A program made the position numbers and the translations under genes. From contig JAQFVV010006203.1 in NCBI GenBank assembly GCA_028023455.1, forward strand, positions 14,982,348 to 15,046,347: 64,000 nt of DNA, given 5' to 3'. The DNA is from Epiperipatus broadwayi. Lineage: Eukaryota > Onychophora > Udeonychophora > Euonychophora > Peripatidae. A model generated the notes under the pieces. It made no database searches and was not told the origin of the DNA. It saw only the letters and a list, made by a program, of their open reading frames with translations. Below are positions 38,301 through 53,300 of this stretch, piece after piece. Numbering within the stretch: position 1 is the stretch's first letter; the number at the start of each line of letters is the position of its first letter.

Positions 38301-41300
38301 ATAAATAGTGAACAACAAAGTTCCAAGACTGAATTCTGAGGAAATCCAGACCTGATTATTTCACAATTACTCAAAATATTATTAATTTTAATAAACTTGA
38401 TTCTATTGCTTAAATAAGATTTAAACCATTCAAAGCATATTATCCCTTATACCCAAATAATTTAATTTAATTTAATTAATAATATGCTTTTTGTAGATCC
38501 TAATTCAAATATATATCTGTAGCCTAGTGATCTTTTCTAAAGATTTGGTGATAAATGAAATATAAATAATAAAAAAATTCTATTCAGTTTTCCTGGTAAA
38601 ATACAAAATTGCTTATTTGAAAACAAATTATATTTATAAAACAACAAAACAATTCTATTCTTAGTACATATTTCCAAAATTTGGGATAATGTTGATAAAA
38701 TAAATTGGTTATACTTTTCCAAACATTACCTGTCTCCATTTTTATAAATAGATGTAACAACAAAAGATTTTAAGCAAACTGGAAATACCCCTGAATGCAA
38801 GAAAAATTTAACAAAAAAAATAAATATTGACATCAGAATAAAAATATTTTGACAGAAATACCATCCAAAGCAATACATTTTTTATGTCTAATTTTATACA
38901 AGCGGTCTTCTACTTTCGTATTTAATTGGTTTCTGAAATATGTATGAAAGTTGAAATGTACAAAAGTAGAATAATGTAAAAAAACATCAAAAAGGCTTTT
39001 CAAAATACAGTACAGTACATGTATTTATTGATTAGTATCTGGTGTTTTCTTTATAAATTTGTTGAGAGATAATTGAATTGTACTCGTCTTTTTCTTTTCT
39101 TGTTTTTCACAATTAACATATTGTCAATCAGTTTAAATTATATGAAAGACGGATTGAACCAAAAGATTCACCACTTTCGAACCTCTGACAAAACTAGGTT
39201 AAGTTTTCTTTGAAGGTTTGGTGCAGATTTTATTCATTATATTTACAAGAAGAATATAAGTTCTTTAAAAAGTAGACAGAAATAAATTATATAACCACAA
39301 AACATGCTTATCTTTTAAATAAAACTAAAAAAACAAACAAACTAGCAGATAAATGAACGTTTGATTAGCTTTTTCTCTTACTAATGAGGGAAATGAATTT
39401 ATAGGCAAAAAAATACTCAGTAGTAATTTTTTTACAAACCTCAGTTAATTTTTCTATCTGCCCGAAAGCTAATTTAAATAATAATTTAGAACAGAGTGAC
39501 CTGTGCAATAAATTCCCTGGTAGGGTATGAATCTCTCTACAGAACTGATTTCTTTGTTTGCCATTTAAATAAGATCTTAATCTGCAAACAGAAAGAAATC
39601 AAGATCAGTTATAATATAAGCAATATTTATTTTTTTATAACTAAGAAAAAAATACCCACCTCTACTTACTCTAGAATTAAATGCAAAGCAATAATTTAAC
39701 TGGAAAATTCCACCACTTTAATATTTGATAATACTAAATTATAAAAATAATTTTCCATTGCATTTAAGAAATAATAAATTTAAAAGATTTATGCCTGCAG
39801 TGTTTTTGCACTACAAATATAAAAGTACTGGAGATACTGAAAATGGACGTGACTAATGTTGGAGAAGTGGGGACTAATAGTTCACGGGAAAGAGAGAATC
39901 ATTACATGAAAGTAAGCGTGTTTTATCATACATATATAAATAAAGATCGAAAGTATGAAATAGCGAATTGTACAAAAGTAGAGGACTGCCTGCATAGAGA
40001 TTCTAAAATTTCAATTTCTTCAATCTCTTTAAAAACAAAAGAATTCATGGTATTTCTCATAATCAATAATATAGCAAGATCTACAATTATTAGTAAAATT
40101 ATTCAATAACAATTCCATACTATATAAAAAAATGATGATTGAAGTGATCAGTTATTAGTTTTGAATTATGCATAACATCAGGACACCTGATTAGTCTTTA
40201 ATTTAGTAAACTGTAGAATTTCCCTTAAAATTATACTTTTTAATAACAGAGCCTAATTTAGATGTTTTTAAAATGAGCAGAATAGAAAAACATTTTAGCA
40301 ATATTTTTTTTATTTCTTTATCAAGGACTTTTAGTTGAGATCTGAATTCTTTTGTTATAATATAGATAGTTTTTTAAAAAACTTGTATAATTTGTTTTTG
40401 ATACTAATTTTTGATATTAATTCATTGTTTATCCAATCATTTCTTTTTAAATCTATTTTATTTTATTTTATATAATTAATAAAAAAACAATGTTCGATAA
40501 TATCTTTAATCTTCTCAACAAAGAATGAAAAAGCACACTTTACATTATTTATCTCAAACATTAAATTGCAGTTATATAGACTAATTAAGGAATGGAAATA
40601 TTCAATAATACTTTAAAACTTTTTTCCTAAGGGAAAAGTTATTAAAATTAACTATAATTTGTATGTAATTTATAACACCCATTCAAATAAAAATGTTTTC
40701 AAAAGAATATTTTCAGGGTATCTAGAAAAAATATGCATGAAGATGATGAAGATGTAACACATATAAAATGAATTATATATTGAATAAATAAATAAAAATG
40801 ACAGCAAATTTAAATACCATTGAGAAGCAGAACTAATTTATTCAGAAATATCTATATTTAAGTCACTAATAAGAATAATGAATTTATCATTTAACCTAAC
40901 AAGTAAATTATGAAATGCATTATTAACAATATCAATTGAATATTGGCATGACATATACAAAACAACAAAGATTAATTTGTCATAATCTAAAGTTTAAAAC
41001 AATATATTCAGAAGAATCAAGTTGTATGTCAATAAAATACAACATAAAGATCCGATTTATAGTAAACTAAAATTCTACCTGATACATAATTTATTCTAGA
41101 CTCAACAATTGATGTATACCCTTCAGATTCACAAAACCCTTTTCCATATTCATTAATCCAGATTTCAGACAAAATTATTTAATCAAATGGATAATAAAAT
41201 GAACATAATTTTCAATAGATAATTTATTTTTTATTGACCAATACTTTTTGGAAGAGAATTCTTGTCATAAATTAGGCAAATCAGATTCAGAATTAATGCT

Positions 41301-44300
41301 AATAGCATTATTTCCTGTATTTTTCTCTTCAATCAAATTTGCCATCTTTAATCCAAACAAATTAATAACTATTTTCTTTTAACTACTGCAAGTGTTTTCC
41401 AAAATAATTTCTTATTTTTAGACAATAAATCTTCATTTAAATATATATATTTATCAGATGTAACATTAGGCAAAATATTAGATATAATCTTTCTTACTAC
41501 CTGACTATAATGAATCTTTAGTCATTTTATAAATAAATTAATTTTTATTACAAATCTATCTTCACAATTTAATTTATATACAGATTTAATATATAGGGTA
41601 TATGAGCACAGACTTTCACATGACCCACCACTCTCCACACTATCTCACAACACTGATACACTTGAACACATATATGTTGAAAAGATAAATAATCACCAAT
41701 ATACATATTTCATGCTAAACCAGCAATCTTCAGTTGGTCCAGATTACCATCTCCACACATATATGCTATAAGTGCTCAGATATATATTAAGATAGCCAAA
41801 CCTCATACTTTAATGGACAGGCTCCAATTCTTCAACCGTCCATCCAATTGAAAATCTGATGATTATTTATCTTTTCAACATATATGTGTTCAAGTGTATC
41901 AGTGTTGTGAGATAGTGTGGAGAGTGGTGGGTCATGTGAAAGTCTGTGCTCATATACTCTATATATTACATATATAGACACAGGTATATAATAAGCCTGT
42001 GTGTTTCAGTTAATACAAATTTAATATTATTTACATTAAAGGCAGATAATTTTAATTTTTTTGATATATTTTCTGCAATATTAAATAAATTTTTATCTCC
42101 ACATATTCAATATTATTTTTTAATCTTTGCTGGTTTAAAAAAAAAATTTTTTTTGTAAAACTATATAATAAAAAATCTTGATTTGTTACCTTTTCTTGTA
42201 TATAATTAAATTCAGCAATCAGTTTTTTATTATTAGAAATTAAATCAAATTCTAAACTAAATTTAATAAAAGATTATGATAAAGAATCATTACTGTTCTG
42301 TTAAACAGCTAGCACCAACTTTACTATTTATCTGTTGAAGTAATTCAAAAATTCTTATTTATGAAATCAGTATTAAATTCATCATATAAATTCATTTTAA
42401 AATAGTGACAACTCTACAATTTGTACATTTTCATAATGTTTTATTTGTAGATAACATATTTACAAAAGATTTTTCATTTATAGTACTACATTTAAAATGA
42501 AAGTAATCATTATAACACTGATAGTTTATTAAATTTCCACCAGAGAAAAATGCGAGCAAAAAATACAGTTATCCATAACAACAACAACAAAAAATCTAAA
42601 CTTTTAAAAATATCAAAAAATTAGAGAAAGAAAAAAAAAATGTAATTAAAAAAAATTTCAAAAGAGATTTAAAGAAATAAAACAATATCTAAGATAAAAA
42701 AAAAAAAAAATTAAAAAGAACAAAATGGCTATCTTCAAAAAGAAAATAGTAAAAAAATTGGTAGCAACAAAAAAATTGAATTATAAACAGATTACAAAAT
42801 AAAATAAATTCCGAACTCCATCAAATAAATGTCAAAGTTCTACTTAGTAATATTAACATAAAGACAAAATGAAAAAATACAATTAAGATAAAAATTACAA
42901 AAAAAATAATTCTGAATGACAAATAACACTTATCAGCTTTTCAAAGTCAGCAATATATAATAATAATAAATTTACTTGAAATTCCAGTCAATTTGTTTTT
43001 TATCAGTAACTATCACTATTTGTGTGTTATCAGTCTTATTTATGTAAGTTAATCATGTTTCCATTGGATTTATTAAATAACATAATTCATGACTTCATGG
43101 ATGAACTGCCTTTGCAGCAAAGAAATATTAAGCTAGATTTTTTTTGTTTTGTATTTTCTCCAATTTGATCTGTGAATTTAACACAGAACTTAATAAGATA
43201 TTTAAATTGTGAGTACCAACAACTTTTGATAATAAATATGTTAAAATTAAAGTTTTCTTAGATAAAAGGTATGAATAAGTCTTTGTGGCTTCTGTATTTT
43301 GATATGTAAATGATTTCCCCATAAGACTAAACATTTAATTATTATTATTACTTTGTCATTACAGCACTGAAATATGATGATATAATAATAACAACACACA
43401 CATGGAAGAACCTGAAAACTATTTACACATATGTACATGTGTGGTATAAATAATCTCTAAAATCATAGCAAATTAAGATGTAATAATGTGTCTTCATCTT
43501 AATAATTACCATGCATGATAAGAGCTTAGAAGAAACATCAAAGGGTTTAACAGTCTGAAGTGTAATAATCTCTTCTTTGACACAGGCACATCTCAACTGC
43601 TCCCCTGCTAAATTTACAGTCACATAGTAAGTTACCTTATCAAAAAAAAAAAAAAAAAAGTATACATACTTTATATTTTATTTCAAAACATATACACACT
43701 AAAATAAGTTGTAGATTATATAGATGTTGCTAATCTATTTTATGAATAATTTTAAAATTATTATGTTTCGAAGAATAATAATTTGTATTTATATCAGAGG
43801 GAAAATTTTTTTTTTCAATTTATAATTTTTAAATTAAATAATTACAATTTTTAAAAGTCAAAGTCACTTTGTCTAAAAATATGTGATTAAATATAATAAG
43901 AAAATTAATAGTGGGAAATAATCAATAAATTGTTGAAATAATGGATAAAAAAAAACAAAAAACAATGTATGAAGTATAATATAAACAATGTAAGCCCTTG
44001 ATTATGTTACATCAACTTCTAATAATGATCTCAATATTAATAATGCATATCCTATAAAATCAATATTAAAAAATTGTCACACACACTATCAATTGCATTC
44101 TTCCTTTGAATAAAAATAACAATGTAAAAACCAAAGAAGAATGCTCTGATATTTTACATCATCATAAAAATAAAAACATCACTGAACAGAACAAGAGATC
44201 AATGTTCGATTGTTCAAGGATTTGTGCAATCCTATCCTCTGGATGAGATAATCTTTCTGTGGTGGATGACTATGACGGAACTTTTTAAAATTCTTATTGC

Positions 44301-47300
44301 AATAAGAAAACAATATTCACTGCTGCTGCTGAAGTATCCCATGTGTATCTTTAAACTTTCAACAATTCTGCTAACACATCTTTCAGTGCTTACGATTTCA
44401 ATGAATTCTATTAAGTTTTGCAGCAGGTCTCTTTAGGACTTCAATTTTCTATGAAAAAAATTATTTGTATTTGTTCTTTCTTATTTAGATATATCACAAA
44501 TCGTAAAAATAAAAAACTATATATTAATTTTACAACTGTGGATTAATGGAAAACCCTTTATAAATAAGTTTAAAAATCCAAGTATATATATATATGAATT
44601 ATTAAGGTAAATCCCTCTATTTACATAGATCCTACATACTTAGACTCATTCTTACTTGGTAAAATCTTGAACTACAGAAAAATCTAGGAGAGATATTTTT
44701 AAAAAGGTGTAGATTGTGAGAAATAGTGTGAAACTGTGATAAGAGAAACTTTAAAATCAGTCTGTACAGCATTTAAAATTAAAAATATTTTAAAAAAGAA
44801 ATTGACAGGCGATCTTCAAAAATTCTATTACTATTTTATATAGCAATGTACAATCGCCAAAGTTTTTATATTATAAAAATGAAATTTTGCATCTGCATTT
44901 AATGTTTATTCTTTATGAATAACTTTATGATCTGACAAACATATGTTTTGACTCTGTGGAAATTAAATCATAAATTATCTTCACATATATATATATTGAC
45001 AGACAGTTACTGCTTTACAAGATGAATAATCCACATATATCTTCTAATATATTTATTGATATTCAGACTATTTAATCACAGGATTATTAAAACGAGTAAT
45101 AATTAATTTTACTTTGTGCAGCATTCACTCTAATTAATATCATTTGAGAGATCAGTTATCTTTATAAAAAGCAAATGAAAATGAATTCATTTTTATTTTA
45201 TAATGTAAACATGACAAAAAAAGTCAGTGTATAATATAATCTGCATTCGGAAAGTTTATTATTTCAAGTAATTACATATTATTAGTGCTGTATTACCACT
45301 ATTTATAAATTTGATATTTAGTTATTCACAAACATATTAAAATGAATAATAATTAACTCTATCTGAAATTAAATTATTAGCCATATCAAATGAAGCTTAA
45401 TCTAATATTTGGATCAAATTGAATATTTGCCATAAATTAATATCAATCATTACATCTTCTATTGTTATAAAAACTAAAAACAGCAAATGAAAATGGATTC
45501 ATTTTGGTTTGCAGAATAAATCTGTTTATAGAGGGCAGTACACAATATAATCACCACTTAGAAAGTTTATTCTTCTAAGTCATTATATAATGTTAGTATT
45601 ATATTTATTGATAATTAATATATATATATATACAGCAAATGCAAAAATTAATTATGATTAATATATACATTATTTGATAATCCTTAATAAATGATCCATT
45701 CATCATAAGTGTTTTCCATAATAATATATATAACTTCATACAGGACTGTATTTAAATACATTTCAATTAACCAATAATATAAATAATTATATTGACTTCT
45801 ATGTATTCTTTATAAAATATGATTTAGCAATAAAATGAAATATTTCTAATAAATATAATTTAATAACAGCTGACATATTGCATAGGTAAGAGAGGTGAAC
45901 AAATTATCATTTTTAATTTCTCTATAAAATGATATGTATTATTATAGAAGACAATATTAAGTGTATAAATTGTTTACTGAAGATATTTTTCCAGTAAGGA
46001 TGAAAATTAGAAATATGGGAACATTCATATTCAGAAGTATCTGACGAAAAAAATTTGGGAATTTTATAGAGTAATTACCAAATGAAAACTCACTATGCTA
46101 TAATTAGACTCCAAGCATGTGAGAGGATGATAGAGAAGATGATACACCATAAATAATTTTGACAATTTTGATTATCCTTGGAATGGAGCTATTTAATATG
46201 ACAACCCATGATTAATAAAATACCCAAATTCTTTACAAATGATGATAAACTATTTTAATCTCCATTAAACCTTTTCTATATTGTTTATCAAAATAGGATA
46301 GTAGCATTAGATATACTTAGTAATAAACTTATGATTAAGTAAACAAAATTGAGAAATCTATCAGTAAGTTTTCTGACAATCAAAGGTATATTCAAAAACT
46401 GAAGATTTAATATCACAGTGAAATTAGTCGATACCAATTTCTACAATATTAGTAATGATAAATATCTCAGTGTTTGAGAAATGCATAATGACAGATAAGC
46501 TAGACTTTTGATAATTTTTTGGAAAGTGAACAGAAATATCATTCAACTTTAAATTTATGCACTTTATAAGTTCATCAATATATACAACAGGTGAAAACTC
46601 TACAGTATTCCTTACAACATGGTAAAGAATACTGGAAGAACTAAAATAATGGTCAATTTTTACTATCATCAAATGTTATTGTTTGCTGATATCTAAACCC
46701 AATATATATATCTTTTCATGAATAAATTCTAATGAAGTTAGAATACAACATAATGAACTCATGGATCACTTTTCTATATATAAATATATTTATGTATGCA
46801 TCCAAGAATATACTGCATATATACCCATCCAACATCCATCCATTTGAAGTTATGATAGCGATACCATAAAGTCTTCACAAACTTTTGCAAGACAGCTCAA
46901 ACACAAACAAACTATCAAAATAATACAATTGCATGCCAGCAGTATAATGGCGCAGTACATATTTAATATATATTTTGGAATAAACAATACTATAGCTATA
47001 ATGAAAAGCTTGTTACAGATAAAAAACATTATAAATATATAATCATTATTATTTATTACTGGTAAATCTCTCTTTAGTGCAAACATATAACAACATGTTA
47101 CATGATAGTTTTCTATGTGAGACTTATGACTAAACTGACAGAATGTAATTCTATTGTAAGTTGAGCTATATCTGAATATATATATAGAAAATCCAAACAT
47201 GCATATCATTAAACTAGAGACTGTATAAAAAGTTACTTAATAATAAATTTATTTCGCCAGTTCTTCGTAATTAATACAATAAGCTTCAATGTATAAAGGT

Positions 47301-50300
47301 AAAATTATAAGATTATAAATTTTAATATTGGCTAAGCGCTTTCAGAGCCTGTTTACTCCCTATTCATAGCTTTAAACCAAAGTTTATAATTCCAGCACAA
47401 TCTTCATTCCACTTGATATCAAAGATTAATATAAACTGATAAAAAAAAAGTGCTGAACCTATTAAATACTTAAATAGATAGGTATATGATATATATATAA
47501 AATTTATAATAAATGCTTTTATTTGCTGTGCAATAAAAAGCTAAAAAATAATTGTTTTCTTCAACTATAATTGGGATTTTTATATTTAATTTGAAATAAA
47601 AGCTTTCTGGACATCTCTCATTTTTATTGCAAGTTAAATATAAAACCCCATTTGTAGGTGAAGAAACAATTATTTTTCAACTTTTTCATGCACATTAAAT
47701 AAGTATTTATTATAAAATATTTTTTATATATATTAATTTTTTAGTATTCAGATATCTTTTGTAATTATTTAAAATGAAAACAATGTCACAGACTGTGTAA
47801 CATTTAATAGTAAATTTGCGGTGTATTAAACATCAATTCTAATATATTATTTTGTTCATGGAAGAATGTATTTAAAAAATAACCATTTACAATCAAGAGA
47901 AAATAAAATTTCATCCATTTTAAAAGAAGTAACTTTTACAATCAATTAAAATATATTCTTTTTTTTATTTTAATTGATCATTACCACTTTTAAATGCAAT
48001 CTTTTTTTAAACAAAAGCATTTAAAAAAATATACTGCTCTCTCATGCATGCACTGAAAACTTACTGAATTGATATCAACATATTCGAAATTCAGTCCACC
48101 AACTCTTAGATTAAATAAACCATTTAACAACCCTGAAACATTTCAGTCACATTGCACTGCCATTGATTTCTATCATCTGTACAAAATTTGAAGGAAATCC
48201 ATTTGATAGAAATATGTCAAATTTTGATTACAAAATTTATCATAAACAAACAGAGTTTCTAAGTTAAATAAAAACATTTAATAAATAATGATGATAACAA
48301 ATGTGAGATTCAAATCAACCAAAATATTATTTCAATTCTACTAAATCAGTCTATAATATTTTGTTTAAATCACATGTTGTTATTAAATTAATTGGCTGTC
48401 TGAAGGTAATTGTAAGGCGCATGTGGAAGAATAGCAACCCTCCAGTCATTACTAAATCAGTCTATATTTTTTCATCTCTTGATATTATATATATATTGTA
48501 ACGATATATAGTTATGTCGTTACATTAAATTGAAATAAAAACTTTTAAGTTCGCATATAAAAATAAGTGTATTAAAAAGAAAAAAAACTAAACGCTAAAA
48601 TTAAAATGTTTGTTAAACGTATATATTCGCACAGATGCTAAACTTTAAAAATATTTTTTTCATAAACAAAAAAAAAAAAAAGTATTTGAACGTATTTTTT
48701 TTAATAAAAAAATACAAGATTGAAATATAAAAATATTTTAATAAAAAAATAACGTAAGTTAAAATAAAAACAGGTATTAATTAATTCCTGTAATCTATAA
48801 ATGGAAATGTTTTTATTAGTTATCTAAAAGCGTTTAATTAAAAGTCAGATGAAAAGTTAGATAGAGAAGAAGGTTTTAGCTTGACCAATGGAAGCAAATA
48901 AAGGCCCGGACCATAACGAAAAACAGAACAGTGACGTTTTGTTCATGGAATCCTAGGAGGACTATAAAAAGAAAAATTTGAGTTCCAGTCAGTTTTTCCA
49001 ACTTGATTTTGGTGAGTCGACGACAAGGCCTTGCGTCCTCCTCACTTATTTTAAAATGCAAAGACGTGATACCAGAACAGAACCAGCAATGCTACCTCCA
49101 AAATATCAGACCGGTCTTCCAGGAAAGTCTCCGTGGGAATTGCCAACGGGAACAGGGACTCTTCTACCGTAAGCAATAGAACTGAACAACTGTTAAAATC
49201 ATAATATTAATTAAGAACTTTAAAGATTGATAAGTTAATTTAAATTTTATAAAAAACTTTCTCTGCTTATGTGTCAACTCAATTGATAATGTGTAATTTT
49301 ATATATGTTTGGTTTATAAAAAATCATTTCCATTTATTATTTATAACAATCCGGAGCAGGTAGACTTACGTAAACTGCACTACAGGGCGCCATCTAGGCA
49401 TTTGAACCTAGAAAAATTTATAAAGTAGGCAGATTAAGAAAAAAATATTTTTTTTCTTGATTCGGTTGTTAACCAAGTCACTAGCTCAGTGAGTAAAGAT
49501 AATAAAATATAAGAGAATAAAAGCACAAAATAATAAAAAATATTTATTGTTTAAAATGAGGAAATTTAAGGTTGGGTATAAACGTTGCATAGATTCGTTA
49601 GCGGTTGATAATGTTGAGGTTTTCACATTCGATTAGAATATGGGATTTGTATATTCCCTATGCAAGTGACGTTTATCGATGACTTTGTATTTTGATCGGT
49701 TGTGTTTAATTTGGAATGTTTTTGACCGTGGAATCTGTGCATCTGATCTGTACTCAACATTTTAAAACAAATTTTATAAAATTCATTTGTGAACGTATTT
49801 AAATGTTAAATTTAAGTGGGCGTGAATAGCTATATAGTTTTGTAAAGTTATATTAAGGGAGGGTAATCTTAGGTTATTCATTTCGTAGTTGAATTGGTTC
49901 AATGGATTGGATATATTTGTGTAATTAGTAGATGTAGTATGAGGTCCGCTACGCAGGATTATAGATATACCACACACCCTCTGTTTGCCTATGGATGGGT
50001 TTGTAAGTCGGCAGAAGACGCAGTCCATTCCTATGGAGTTTTTGTTTATTGTTCTACATGCCAAAGATGTCACATTCCTGTTGGTGGAGAGTCAATATCT
50101 TCTCTATTTCTACTTATTGTTCAGATGTACGTTTCCTGACAGTATAGTATTTTGTGTTGTCGTATCATGCTACTTGAATACATGAATGTATCAGATGGTT
50201 GGGCAGTTTGGTTGCTAAATTTGTTGCCTAAGGTTAAATCAGGGAAGAATATTTTCTTTTCAAATGCAGATCTATGTAGTCTATTCATACTTGACTATCT

Positions 50301-53300
50301 AAATAAAATATTAAACTCATTGAAACTTAGTTAAATGTAAAATTAAAAGTTAATATAAAAATCTAAAATGTTAAACTTATTCTCAAAATTTAAATGTTAT
50401 TTTATATGTGCGTAAATAAATCTTTTTATGTGTTAATTTCTGGCAGTGGCTTTTATTCTTTTATATTTAAGATATAAAATTTATAGATTTTTATCTCTGC
50501 GTCTCCGCTGAGCTAGTGACTTGGGCTAACAATCGGAATATTTAAATAAAGTGGAATCTTAACAGCTCGTATCTGCCTACTTTATAAATTTTTCTAGGCT
50601 CAAATGCCTAGATGGCGCCCTGGTAGTTGCAGATATTGTTTTTGCGGTTAGATTCGATCTTCACTTTCATTTCGATCGTTATAATATATATCAATCAAAT
50701 TAATTCATTGTTTCTAATAGTAGGTTCATATTTCCATAAATTATTAAACTATGAATATATTCCAGCTTCAATATCAACAAGTTTACAACCACAGTATTTA
50801 ACTAGAACATTGAGGTATTATTTCTGATGGAAGAAATTTGAGTGTTTAAAACTCTAGCATACTTGTTGACAGAAGATTATTCTGAAAAATATATGTATAA
50901 TGAGAAAAATCAGTTTAATATCTTTTTCCTAATCAATAGCTTGCAAATGCAGAACTCACATAAGAATAAATGTGAATTAATTTGATAGGTTTGCACATGA
51001 GCCTCTAGTATAGTATTCAACTATTACAGATATATGTTTCTGTGAAGAAGGAGGGAGGATTGTTTGAAAGACCTTTGCCCTATGATGGGATATTAAAGAG
51101 CTACTTACTTTTACTTACATATATAGGCAATCTACATTATAATCAATAAGGAATAGATGATTAATGTTGCTTAAAAAACAGTGAGGAGGAATGAGAAATA
51201 ATAAAAGAGCAACTATTAAAAACCAGCAAATAAATATAAACACAGCACAATATAGTAACATTTAAGTTGAAACATATTGCTAAATATAACAAGAGCAAAA
51301 AATAATAACAACTGTTACTGCTTTGGGACACTGACTAAGAATATCAATATTTTACATATACTGGCGATAAATATAACAAAATAACATTAAAATTATTCCT
51401 AGATGCTGTTTAATATGGCAGAGGTCATAGTATTCTTGATTTAATATCTCGCGTATGGGTGACCTCGAGGTACTTTCGCCTAGTATTCGAACTGGGTTAA
51501 ACCAACATACATCATCTGACTGTTACAATACACTTACTTTAATATGATAAAAAAATCAAGTCAGATATCACATGACCTAATTTAATAAAGCTCGTGTTTA
51601 CAAATGTTATATATAGAGCTTGCAAAATAAGCTCTTAACAAGCTTTCAGAATATCCTCAACCCCAGACCGGTTTCTGCTTCTGGTGTCATCAGTGAGGTG
51701 CCAGGATATTCAATCATTAGATTAAAAATACTAGGACAAGTCCAGCACTTTATCTAATGTATAACTATTGAGTAGAAAATCTGACGACGTCAGAAGCAGA
51801 AACCAATCTGGGGTTGAGGATATTCTCAAAGCTTGTTAAGAGTTTATTTTGCAAGCTCTATATATAACTTACTTTAATAATAATGAAAAAGTAAACTCAA
51901 TAAAAAATATTTTAAGTTAAAAAATATTGGAAATATTTAATAAAAAAGTTATTTTAAATAAAACTATGGCTTTAAATTGTTTGAAGATTCCTAATGATCA
52001 GATGTATCAATATTTTTTTATTATTGTTGATTAATGATATGTTTAAAAACATTAAAATTATTTTTGATTATCTTGTGTGATATAAATATTAATAATAATA
52101 AAAGAGGTCAAATTAGGATTAGTAAAATAATCATTGTTTCTTCTGTAGATAGAATATTTCACTATTTGAAATATTTATAATTACATCCATTCTGATGGAC
52201 AATAAGATCAATAGTAACATATATTACGGTGAGACTAAAGGAATAAAATGATAGATTTCACCAGAATGGTTGTTGAAATATCTAAGAATCCCCCCCCCCC
52301 CCCAAATAGAAAAAGTCATTTTCAAGGTAATTTAACTATTTAAATTTTGCATCAGAATCTATTATTACTTGATCTAGTAATTTTTTTTGTAAATACTTTA
52401 AGAATATGAGTTACTGAATGATATATATATTTAATCCAGTTATATACTTTTTCTAAAATTAAAATCTGTTATACATCATCAATGCTAAGAGTAAATGTAT
52501 ATCGATAATTGTATATATATATATATATAAATAAACCTGTACATTTGTGCACAAATCATAATTCTATTTTCATAAAAATAATTTTCAAATTACTCACTTT
52601 GATTGATAATATTCTGGTACCAACTTGAGAACATTTGACATATATTTTTTTAGAAACCTAAAAAAAAAAAAAAAAGCATGAAAGTATATACAAAAGATTT
52701 TGGTATTAAGAGATTTCCTTAAAAAATAAAATTGCCTTAAAATATTTATAACCTTTTAGGACATCATAACAATTAAAGTTTTTAACAAATCAATACAGAA
52801 TATTTATATAATCAATTAAATAACTGATTAGCTATAACTTATAATACTTTGTGCTGCAATGCACTATGGCTTCTCCTTTCTCGGAGTCAGGAATCTCTCA
52901 GTCACCCAGAGAAACTTATTAGCCACATTACCTTTCCTTTCCATTCCCCACCCTAAGTTTTTCCCATATTCTTCTCTATCCTGCTCCATCCCATTTCCAC
53001 AATATTATTTTTGTCCATTCTGTGACCTTTATATCTGAATCCCTCATATTTGTCCAAATCCAGCATAAAAACCATGAATCCACTTTCTGTATAATCACTT
53101 TGTTTATCTTTATTTTCCCACAACTTCACTATTTGTATCCTTTCTTATTGTAAGCATTTACATACAATTAACAAACTTCTAATATTTTCCATGCCTTCCT
53201 TACATAACTTGCAGACTAAATCTTCCCACATTTCTTCATTTATATGAATATTACCTTGCTGCTAACGACCTTGTTCGAGCCTTAAACAGTAAATTACTTT

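Larger units (their letters stand above)
38050..42270 (-). mobile_element. decayed jockey/CR1-like LINE with both ORFs, interrupted by DNA elements
   Basis: Read on the minus strand from 42.27 kb down, the order of an intact LINE is still visible through many stops and shifts. First come ORF1 RRM-like pieces (NNIE, AENISKKLKLSAFNV at about 42.0-42.1 kb; SDKYIYLNEDLLSKNKKLFW at about 41.4 kb). Next are endonuclease pieces (LIFVVLYMS, then IILISDLNIDI at about 40.87-40.97 kb, the GDFNID region). A DWINNELI linker follows at about 40.4 kb. Reverse transcriptase pieces at 38.05-38.8 kb are EWFKSYLSNR, then a degraded PQGSVLGPLLF and LLFTIYISNLLN. A pogo-like element (38,899-39,992) and a fold-back element (41,587-41,968) are inserted. 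Confidence 0.75.

Noticed and set aside
39843-40109. 88-codon plus-strand open frame
   Set aside because: It crosses the right end of the pogo-like element and runs into antisense LINE sequence, so it cannot be a conserved gene.
49783-50139. Open frames of 96 codons (minus) and 81 codons (plus) inside the transposon with long inverted repeats, considered as transposase or GIY-YIG fragments
   Set aside because: No catalytic motif or family pattern could be identified in either frame.
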